64,000 bases of DNA from Undaria pinnatifida (lineage: Eukaryota > Sar > Phaeophyceae > Laminariales > Alariaceae). The notes below the pieces were generated by a model, which saw only the letters and a list, made by a program, of their open reading frames with translations, made no database searches and was not told the DNA's origin. The DNA is taken from positions 425,558 to 489,557 of the forward strand of contig JABAKD010000008.1 in the NCBI GenBank assembly GCA_012845835.1, given 5' to 3'. Made by a program: the position numbers and the translations under genes. Position 1 is the first letter of the stretch, and each line of letters begins with the position of its first letter. This document shows, in pieces, positions 56,080 to 64,000 of this stretch.

Positions 56080-57290
56080 TTGGCGTCGACGGCCGTAGAA
56101 ACCTCACCAACGGCAGATCGAACGAAGGTTCCGGCTTCCAGTGGATCAATTACTCCAACTGCCAGAGTTTTCAGGGTGCTTCTTCACAGCAACTCACCCC
56201 CCCCCTCGGCTCACGAAACCCCTTCCACAGCACTCACCGTTGCAGGTTACACGACCCAGCCCCCGCCTCCCTCCACTCGGAAGAATGCTAACATGCGCCT
56301 CGGACCCACACAGCACGGTGGCAGCGCGAACTCGCGTCAGCCAGGCACCTTCCGCACCAATTGACCTCTCGATGGTGAACGTCACGTCGCGGCTTTACCA
56401 GCAGCACCACACGCGACCGTGCCGGCTACCTCTCAAGATGCTCGCGCGCACTATCTCCCAAGAGTCTACGTCTCTACTTACCCGCTCGACTCTCTTCACC
56501 TCCCCAACTCCCCCTCAGACCTGCCTTCAGCATTTATCCACTCGGCCAAGGGTTGGCCCCCTTGTTCAAGCGGTTGGTTTGAGGTTTGGGTAGGGGGGGG
56601 AGGGCACGCCGAGCCCTTCCACGATGCTCCCCTTTGCGTCCCCCATCGATGCGCGACACTGCGCCATGCCTACCATTGCCGGAATTTCTGCGCATCTCGC
56701 CAATCTCGCGGGAGAGACACCTGCAGGAACTAACAGCGGAATACATTCCCTCCCCGGCTCCACTGCCACTACGCCAGGGCCATCGACCCCCGGCATCGTA
56801 TCCGTATCCGACCCAACAATCCCTTCGGCGCACGTCCACTGGCGTCCACCGACCCCGCGATATAACAGCACACAATCCGACCTCCAGCAATTCTGTACTC
56901 GCAGCTGACCGCCTCGTACTGACCATACCACTCTCTCTGAGCCCAAGGGACAGTTTACCCGTGGATTCTTCCGCGGAAGACTCGACGACGTCAATAGGAC
57001 CACGACAGGAGCCCCCTGCACCGCCACCTACCCCCCGGTCACGAACTACTGCAGGTACGGCGTCTTTTTCCGAGTATGTCTCTCCTTCCTCGAATACAGA
57101 AAAGGTGTCTAGCAGGGATCTCCACCACACCCCCACGGACACCCCCCGGGGACCTCAACAACATCGACCACTCCCGCGACGCTCTAGGGAACCGAGGCCG
57201 CTCGAACCACGACCTCCCCGACCATGTCACGCCACACTCCACAGGGCCGCACCATCCCCCTCTGCTTCCCCCCACTACCACCAAGTCTGG
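56080..57290 (+). pseudogene. Pro/Ser/Thr-rich gag-like region
   Basis: Frames on the + strand are strongly biased to Pro, Ser, Thr and Arg, with one open from 56586. No capsid or zinc-knuckle motif is seen. The position ahead of NADAR and protease suggests a gag-equivalent, but this is inference from order. Confidence 0.4.
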
Positions 57291-57309
57291 ATACCTCCCA
57301 AGTACTTTC

Positions 57310-57756
57310 GTTTGGGACTGCACCTCGGTATTTTACCAGTGGTGCGCCTCGGCGTTTACAGTCGACAACGAGCACTACAACTGTGCAGAACATTATACGA
57401 TGTGGAGAAGGCCAAGCTTTTTGGCTATACAGCCAACCTCAGGGATATTATTGCCTCCACGGATCTTGCGCAGCAGAAACGTCTCGGACGCTTCGTATCC
57501 AACTTCAATCAAGGACTCCAGGTACATCATCACTATGACATCGTTTACAAGAGCAACCTCGGCAAGTTTTCGACCCCTCCCTTCCGCCAGCAGCTACTGG
57601 ACACCGACGACAAGTCCCTCGCCGAAGCCAGCCCGTACGATCTCGTCTGGGGTACCGGCTTCAGCGCTACCGACTGGCAAGGCCTCCAGCCTCAGCAGTA
57701 GCGGCGACTCAACCTTTTGAGCGACTCCCTCATGAAGGTTCGTCGTCAGCTTGACC
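57310..57756 (+). pseudogene. NADAR (YbiA-like) domain with one frameshift and one stop
   Basis: The first frame reads FYQWCASAFTVDNEHYNCAE followed by HYTMW. A shift near 57402 continues as EKAKLFGYTANLRDIIASTD, then QKRLGRFVSNFNQGL, DIVYKSNLGKFSTPPFRQQL and LDTDDKSLAEASPYDLVWGT followed by GFSATDW. After TAG at 57699 the same frame gives RRLNLLSDSLMKVRRQL. This is a complete NADAR layout: (S/A)EHY-x-M..KAKLFG, N-LGKF, LL-x-T-x-x-x-L-A-E-A-S-P-x-D-x-V-WG-x-G and (R/G)LNLL-x-x-SLMKVR. The domain is about 145 residues, normal for the family. The shift and stop mean this copy is probably inactive. Confidence 0.85.
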
Positions 57757-57989
57757 TCCCCACCCCCCTTCATCCCGCCGAATCCGCGTATCGCCCTCGG
57801 ACACTGGTGCCCACGAGATCAGCGTGACCATGGCACCCGTTACAGAAACCTCCACACTGGACCAATTCCTACCCCCCTCCCGTATAGAAACAACTCTGGC
57901 ATGTACGTTGGTATCAACCATTCACCCGGGGTTGATGCCTCTCGCACCCCACCGCCCTCTATCGCCGAACATGGGCCTGGCCTCACGAA

Positions 57990-58385
57990 CGGTATTGCCA
58001 CCGTCGATGACGCCCCCTTCACCACCAGGATCAAAGTACACAGCGGACCCTCCGCCTCCAGCAGCTACGTCCTCGTAGCCCTCCTGGATACCGGCTCACA
58101 ACAGACATTCACAACAGACATTCATATCCGCTGAAGCGTGGGCCCGCATAAAGTATCACAACGCTTGGTCGGACGCCTGCGAACGACACGCGCCCCCTTG
58201 TTCTTGGGGAGGCTTCGACAAATCGGCCCCCCTCCTCACCTCGATTTCCGTCAGGCTCAGCATCTAGTTTCTGCATGGCCACAATCCTTCAGCCGAGCTC
58301 ACTGTTTGGGCGTGCATTGTTCCAGCGGGCACCACGAAACATCCTGTCCTACTAGGACGCGGCAGCTGGATGCGGTTTGCACAGC
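57990..58385 (+). pseudogene. Aspartic protease of the second NADAR element
   Basis: The frame gives YVLVALLDTGSQQTFTTDI with Asp-Thr-Gly at 58087-58095. After a shift near 58133 it continues WARIKYHNAWSDACERHAPP and SWGGFDKSAPLLTSISVRLS. A further stop near 58270 is followed by ACIVPAGTTKHPVLLGRGSW with MRF. The hydrophobic-LLGR-x-SW end is the second conserved block of retropepsins. Confidence 0.8.
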
Positions 58386-59135
58386 GCACGAACACCATCC
58401 TGCCCCGTCAGCTCTCCCGATGGATCTTCGGCGAACTTTCCCTCTCAGTTCCTCGCACCGAAGGCTGTGCCCACCTTCACCAGCGACAACCGACCGACCA
58501 CCGACATCTTCCACCTCGAGTACGCCGGCGTGCACGCAATCACGCCGTCTCTCGTCCCAGTCAACTTGGTCCGCACCTCGGGTGTACCAGCCCTCACCGG
58601 CCACTGTCTGGTCGACATGCTCCCCCGTGATGGCGTTTCGTCTGAAACCGAAATCTTCGTCGCTAACGGGTACCAATCAATCCCGCTCTCGGGATCCACT
58701 GACATTCAACGAAGCGACCTTCTTGGGACCCCTTCTTCTCCCCTCATACAAATCCCGACATGGACCCTACAGGACATTTCCACGGAACCACTACCCACCT
58801 CATCCCAGCCTGCGGTTTCACCGCAATTGAACCGGCCTCCCCGGGCATTGGCTTGGGTGGGCTCATCTCAACTGCCTCCGCAGTTTCGACGTCATTCCCC
58901 CGTTCCCCTGCACCAACTACGATTTCGGCGACTGCCGCCGTCACGAACCGCGTATGGACGCCTCGGATTCAGCCCAGGTTTCTCGGCCATTCGTGGCCGC
59001 CATCGCCGCCCCGCACCCAACCACTGGCATCGCCTCACGGCGTTCATGCCTGCCACCGTTTTGTCAAGACCAAGACGTCGCCGCTGCATCGCCTCACAAC
59101 GACCCCCGCCGGCCACCGCTTTGTCCACGAACAGT
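58386..59135 (+). pseudogene. Post-protease region, function unknown
   Basis: A frame to 59141 includes FHLEYAGVHAITPSLVPVNL, then HCLVDMLPRDGVSSETEIFV and ANGYQSIPLSG. This reads like structured protein for about 110 residues, then becomes Pro/Arg-rich. It would connect protease to reverse transcriptase in the intact element. I cannot name a domain. Confidence 0.45.
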
Positions 59136-59229
59136 AATTAAGAACTACAGTAGGGGTAGTCGGCACTGCATGCATTGCAGAAAATAAAAGATCCAACCTC
59201 GACCAGACCTACGATACGTCGGTAGAAAA

Positions 59230-59378
59230 TATGTGTGCATGGTGTAAATGCAAAGCGATGTTTGAAAGCAAAGCGATGTTTGAAAGCAAAGAGATGTTTT
59301 ACAGCAAAGCGATGTTTTAAAGCAAAGCGATGTTTGCATGGTGTAAATGCGAAGCGATAGCAAAGCGATGATTGCATG
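59230..59378. repeat. GCAAAGCGATGTTTGAAA short tandem repeat
   Basis: Six or seven imperfect 17-18 base units with AGCAAAGCGATG cores. A longer TGCATGGTGTAAATGC unit brackets them at 59236 and 59335. Confidence 0.85.
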
Positions 59379-61404
59379 GCGCGAATTCCTAGTGATGTTT
59401 TAACATTCCCTGAGGCAGTCAAAGGTCAAATAAATGCCCCCCACTCGTCATGAGCAGTACGAGTACTACCCACCGTGCAGTAGCATATGCTATATTGTCG
59501 TGCATACTGCAGTAACAGTAGGTGTAGAGTAACAATAGTGATATAGTAGGGGTCCCCCAGTGAGGCTGTGGTGTGTGAGAACAATACGGCCGCTTTCTAG
59601 GGGGAAGCCACCTTCTTCTGATTCGTTCCGGGTTAGAGAGTGCAATTCCCCGGTCGCGCCGAGCGATTTGGTCGCCTTATCTCGCGATACCGCCCTCTTC
59701 GGACGAGCTAACTGGGTGTGAAAGTGTACATTATCGTTGCGTTGTCGTCTGGGCCCGATTTTTTTTAGCATGGAGAAGAAATAGGTTCGAGCAACAAACG
59801 CTGTGAACGAATTCATACAATTCTTCGTTGCGCTACGGGTGACTACTCGACGTAGATATATAATCCAGTCCACACACTACCCGCCCTCCTCCACGAAAGA
59901 AAGGCGGCGGCGGATCGGCCGACCACATCAGGGCATCGAAAGCAGGAACATCACGCTGCCATAGGCAAAATACTGCTGGTGAACCGAAATAGCGGAGTAA
60001 GAGAATGGATACGTTCGTAGCACGTTCCGCAAGCACAGTGATTTCGACTGAATGCTGTAACTACGGAGCCAGCGGTGCCCACGGAACGTCCGATCTCTGA
60101 CAAGCACACACACTCGCAGGCTCTAAACTCGGATGACCACTCGGTATGCCTCCGCATCCCTAACCGAGGACACCGTATACAGCACACAGCACACTGTATA
60201 CAGCACACAGCACAAGGCACCGTGCCGACGCCCCCTGAAGTGACGGTGATACTTCGCATATCACGCAATGCAAAAAATAATCACATCCAAAGGACATGAC
60301 TCAGATACCAAGGCACCGATCAATCATTGATGCTACAGCGCTTTAACCCTTTCACGCCATCAAATGTAACCATCTCGAGCAACTGTGCGTCAGTGTCTGT
60401 CCAACCGGCGTACGGAGTGTATGAGCTCCGGGCTCCCTCCCACTCTATTCCGTAAACCTGGTGTTGTTTAACAAGGAAAGACAGAGGGTCGATATCATGA
60501 GGGTGGAAACGGAGGCAATGCAGATGCCGCTTGTATTAAGTACCCATGAGGGCATGCAAGGTATGGTCACCTGTAGATTGCATGTACTGGCCAACTCTTT
60601 GACCGCCAACCTTTCTACACGAGCGGTCGGGAAAGAATTTTAGACTTCAGGGTTCACGTAATTCAAACCCGATGGACGAAAACACCTGATCTAAGCTAGA
60701 ATGGTCGCCTTCTTGTCATGGGTCGATACTACCACAGACTCGCGGAAACGCCTACTTTCCTTCGTACACGTGTAAACTGGCTGGTAGTAGCAAAAGTGCA
60801 GCATCTAACACATTAGTTGGAAGTGATCAAACTGTACGAGAATACTACAAGCGACGGTCGGAGCATCGTGGTTGTGGAGATCCGGTGGCTTGTCTCATGC
60901 AGTTAATTGTAATTCTTGCGTTGAATAGCTCTCGCGATGGCGTTGACGAGAATATACAGTCCCCCTTGTTATAATTTTCCGGGAGCGTTTCGAACATCTT
61001 CAAGGTCGATTAACACCTCAATCTTTCCTTCGACTCGCGAGTCTGCTCAACGCTACCAATGCACCTCCATAGCACCGACCAACATACAATACCTGGTATA
61101 TGCACTTGGCATTATGCCAATGATGTCGGGGCATCCTGTCTACATCGTGGGTTACCCGATGGCGTATTTCCGTCACCAAAATTACGTTCGATTGGGACAT
61201 TTGAAGGTTCTATTTCACCCGGGTACGACATCCGATTGTTGCTGGCGATACCCAGGGTTACACGAGGGTGCTACAGAGGATCCCCTACAATTATACTCAC
61301 CCTTGGAAAATTTACACGGTGCGCGCGGGCAACCACGCATCCGCCGTTGCAGAAAATCGGTACCGAACACATTTAAACTTGGCGCGGATGGTATATCGAC
61401 GCCT
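59379..61404. other. No gene recognised
   Basis: About 2 kb with scattered frames such as 60937-61521. The part upstream of 61400 is not clearly coding. CAGCACACAGCACA-type repeats lie near 60178-60215. Confidence 0.35.
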
Positions 61405-61446
61405 ATTGCGCCTATTGCGCCTATTGCGCCTATTGCGCCTATTGCA
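61405..61446. repeat. CCTATTGCG 9-bp tandem repeat
   Basis: Five units of GCGCCTATT, encoding Ile-Ala-Pro in one frame. The period of nine keeps all frames open. Confidence 0.9.
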
Positions 61447-61508
61447 TTGCCGAACGAACCCTACGATAAATTAATAATGTTTGCGCTTATCCGCCTCCGA
61501 AATAAGAA

Positions 61509-61575
61509 AGCATGCCCCTAAGCCTAAGGCTAAGTCTAAGCCTAAGCCTAAGCCTAACCGTAACCGTAACCGGGT
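61509..61575. repeat. CCTAAG / CCGTAA interstitial 6-bp repeat
   Basis: About ten degenerate units (CCTAAG, GCTAAG, TCTAAG, then CCGTAA). It resembles telomere-type repeats but is short, impure and inside other sequence, so it is not a telomere. Confidence 0.8.
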
Positions 61576-61624
61576 GCGACTGAGACATAGCCAGAGCGCT
61601 GCCGCGCTATGTTTACACTTGGAA

Positions 61625-61960
61625 CTATACATCACGTCTTCTCCAAAGGCGGCGGCCGTGCTCGACGCGTTGTACGTGCTGTACTAATTCGCGTTCACCC
61701 ACCTCCGCCCACGGCTTCTCGATGAGGAGGAGGGTCGCGTTGTCGGGCGTTTTCTTGATTGGTGGCCCGGAGCCGGCATAGCTTCGTCGCATGTACCTCC
61801 CCGGACCGCAGCTGTCCGGCACAAAGAATGTTGTGGCTCTCGTGTGGGGAAAGGTAAGGAAGTGTACGCTGGAACGTGACACAGCTAGAGCGTCCGAGCA
61901 AAGCATGGCCTTTACGTCCTCCACCAGAGACCGGTTCTGGAATAACGTCCAAACAAGCAG
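61625..61960 (-). pseudogene. Glycosyltransferase-like C-terminal fragment
   Basis: The minus-strand frame reads EDVKAMLCSDALAVSRSSVH, then FLTFPHTRATTFFVPDSCGP, then NATLLLIEKPWAEVGERELV. The D..xLL-xx-DALxVSRS-x-H block followed by HTRATxxFVP looks like the nucleotide-sugar-binding end of glycosyltransferases that recognise 'surveillance' Ser/His positions, a pattern I associate with stramenopile secretory glycosyltransferases. It is weak without alignment. Upstream sequence (to about 62.06 kb) gives no more of it, so it is an exon or a pseudogene. Confidence 0.35.
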
Positions 61961-62299
61961 GTGAAATTAGACCGCTGCGAAGCCGCAAGGGTGTGCGGAA
62001 GGGAACTTTCCATTGTGTGCTGGTGACTTTTCTGTTTTCCCATGGGTTATACGTGTTTTTCACAGTGCTCGTGCGTGATCCACGTTGGAGATCGTGTTAC
62101 ACGTTGGTTGGATGGAAGAGATACAGAATACAGCATGGAAACGATTGCACGCAAGGTTTAGGTGTAACACAGTGTTTTGACGCCCTGCGCATCAAAACGA
62201 AACCGCCTCTGAATCTAACGCTCGGGAAAGAAAGCGTGAAAAGGGCGAGGGGAGGTGTTTGCTTTTTCAGTCGTTGACGAGTCTGCACACCTTGCACGT

Positions 62300-62790
62300 A
62301 TATATTATAAAAATAAAAATACACTCCAGCTGTGAGATCGAAGATTCTGTCGAAACTCATCTTTGCAAGCTGTGTGTGATACTTCGATCGCGCGTATCAC
62401 GGATTGTGTGTCCTCATTAAGAATATAGGTCGGCGACTCCCCTTGCAACTACAGTGTAGCTATCAGGGTCAACAGGGTGATGTTAGGCGGCCTGTGCGCG
62501 GAAACAATAAAACCCGTTTCTGAGGGGGACAAAATCTGACAGCTGTGGAAGGAAATGCATCAGATTATCAAGTGAATACTGTAAGTCAAAGAACCGGTGA
62601 GGGGAGGGTGGAGTTTTTAAGGACATGGGGGCCTGATTTTGATCAAAAGAGGGGCGGGAGGGGGGGGAGGGGGGGGGAGGGGACTGGTGGGGCAGGTCAA
62701 ATTGTGCGTGGAAACTATAAATCCTTCTTGTGGGGGAGGGGGGGGGAAATGTGCCGGGGGGGGGACGGGGGACGGTATATTGACGTATTG
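62300..62790 (+). repeat. Repeat R1, early part
   Basis: Starts AAAATACACTCCAGCTGTGA after TATATATTATAAAAATA. Contains all early R1 blocks, then GGAAACTATAAATCCTTCTT at 62710 and G-runs at 62660-62690 and 62735-62775. The late part is absent. Confidence 0.85.
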
Positions 62791-63129
62791 AAAAGCTACG
62801 GTCTTGAATCTGCCTTTCGGCGGGAGATGCAGAACGAAAGAGAAGGGATGGCGTAGAACACACACCAAAACCGTGTGGTCTCCGAGCTTATAGCCTCCAG
62901 GCATCTGATCCAGGCAGATCTGGCCCGCCAAATGCAAATCCACTACTTGTAGACTACCTATACCGCGCAATGAATATGCCTCACCCCTAACCCATGCATG
63001 GCCTGACCATATCATACAGCTGATGTAGCATACAAAACAAGTCCGCATGGATGGGGTACTTTCTTGCTCAGTTGAGGGGCGCAGAAGCGTCCAACCCCTG
63101 TCGCAGCTTTTCTCGAGTACCAGTAGCAG

Positions 63130-63278
63130 ATTCACCATGACCAGATTCACCATACTGACCATGACCAGATTTACTATGACCATTTTGACCATGACCATAT
63201 TGACCAGATTGACCATGACCACATTGAGAATATTGAGCATTTTGAGCATATATATTGAGCATTTTGAGCATATCGAGC
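63130..63278. repeat. TTGACCATGACCA / TTGAGCATT tandem repeat
   Basis: Degenerate 9-base units (GACCATATT, GACCAGATT) pass into (GAGCATTTT)n and ATATTGAGCATTTTGAGCAT. Frames give Met-Val-Asn-rich or Thr-Met-Thr-Ile peptides that reflect the period. Confidence 0.85.
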
Positions 63279-64000
63279 ACGCTACGATAGAGGCGCACCA
63301 TTAACTTTCGGAAGCTCCTCAGTTCATCCACCATAAGTATCGTGCCATTCATGGATGGATATATATGCCTTTCTTAACCCAGAAAAACTGTTTCGGGGAA
63401 AACACGGAAAGATGAAAAAAAGTTAAGGTGCAACCCGATGGACAAAACTCCATCGATAACAACAGCGTACACAACCAACACTAGTTTTTGAATAATACCA
63501 CGGTATGAGCTATGGTATGAGCTAGTTCCGACGTTTTGGGGTTAAGGAGGGCTTAGGGGCCCGTAATATGAAAAACTTCTCACAGTAATCCCACGGTATC
63601 ACAGTCAGTAGGGATTGCCCTCTTTTTGACAATCGTACGTAATGTTCCTGGCAATGTTCCTGGTAATATTCCTGGTAATATTTGTGTGATATTGAAATTA
63701 TTGACCTCCAGAAGTGAGGAACTATGGGTTGGTCATTGATCGCGTAATTCCACGAGCATACTTTTTGTTATTAATAGTAGTAAAAGGCATAAAAGCTTGG
63801 TCATGTTGTGCGAACGAATGCCTTCGCTCGAAGTCATGTTTCCGGTGGTGATGGTAGATGGATGATGTTTGGCTCCTCATTGTTAGGGGTTCTCAGAAAT
63901 TTCTTAGAATCTCTGCTGCACCCCTACCGTGGGATGTCTCTTATTAATAATACCAAAAACAGTATACCAGGTATAAACATAGAGACTAGACTATAAACAT
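63279..64000. other. No gene recognised
   Basis: The last 700 bases hold short repeats (GCAATGTTCCTGGTAATATT near 63650) and no coding pattern I recognise. Confidence 0.4.

Larger units (their letters stand above)
56078..59135 (+). mobile_element. Second NADAR-bearing retroelement, 5' half
   Basis: The order is a Pro/Ser/Thr-rich region (56080-57290), NADAR (57310-57756), aspartic protease (58060-58385) and a post-protease region to 59135. The same order and related sequences occur on the minus strand at 41-39 kb. The reverse transcriptase and integrase expected downstream are absent, so the copy is truncated at about 59.1 kb. Frameshifts occur near 57402, 58133 and 58270, and an in-frame TAG at 57699. 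Confidence 0.75.

Noticed and set aside
61509-61575. Telomere or interstitial telomere signal
   Set aside because: The CCTAAG/CCGTAA units are few and impure, and the sequence continues on both sides with unrelated DNA.

Overview
The window looks like nuclear DNA from a large, repeat-rich eukaryotic genome. A brown alga or other multicellular stramenopile is the best guess, because of a WSC-domain extracellular protein gene with many phase-matched GT-AG introns, its cysteine-rich and YfaP-like modules, and a decayed glycosyltransferase-like fragment. This assignment is an inference; there is no rRNA or organelle marker to settle it.

Layout. 1-11.6 kb holds one host gene on the + strand, reconstructed here as twelve exons (1662-11594) encoding about 645 residues: WSC domain, Thr/Pro linker, YfaP-like module, cysteine-rich module, acidic beta-rich region, second YfaP-like module. 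Its 5' end was not found. Its introns carry a dispersed repeat (R1), a fold-back insertion and two long TAG arrays. 11.6-16 kb has no gene I can support. 17.63-24.97 kb is a full-length but broken Ty1/copia element with 400/391-bp LTRs and a 5-bp target duplication. 25-36 kb is a repeat graveyard: R1 copies, a copia gag-protease remnant, an inverted-repeat element (R2) present twice, a direct duplication (R3) and LINE reverse-transcriptase fragments. 35.5-41 kb (- strand) is a decayed Ty3/gypsy element with a NADAR (YbiA-like) domain upstream of its protease. 42.1-50.0 kb is an old copia element whose integrase is split by a second LTR element (43889-47579) flanked by the 5-bp duplication ggaag. 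52.9-55 kb holds more R1. 56.1-59.1 kb (+ strand) is a second NADAR retroelement, related to the first, with the order Pro-rich gag-like region, NADAR, aspartic protease. 59-64 kb is mostly unassignable, with short tandem arrays, the glycosyltransferase-like fragment and one R1 copy.

Main result. Two independently placed, opposite-strand copies of a gypsy-like retroelement carry a NADAR domain in the same place, between the gag region and the protease. Cellular NADAR proteins hydrolyse ADP-ribosyl-guanine or related N-glycosides, so a retroelement that carries one as part of gag-pro suggests a captured enzyme that protects the element's nucleic acid or its packaged cofactors. The enzymatic role is inference; the domain order and its recurrence are read from the sequence.

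Nearly all the transposon reading frames here are broken by stops and frameshifts. The only gene that appears intact is the WSC-domain gene.
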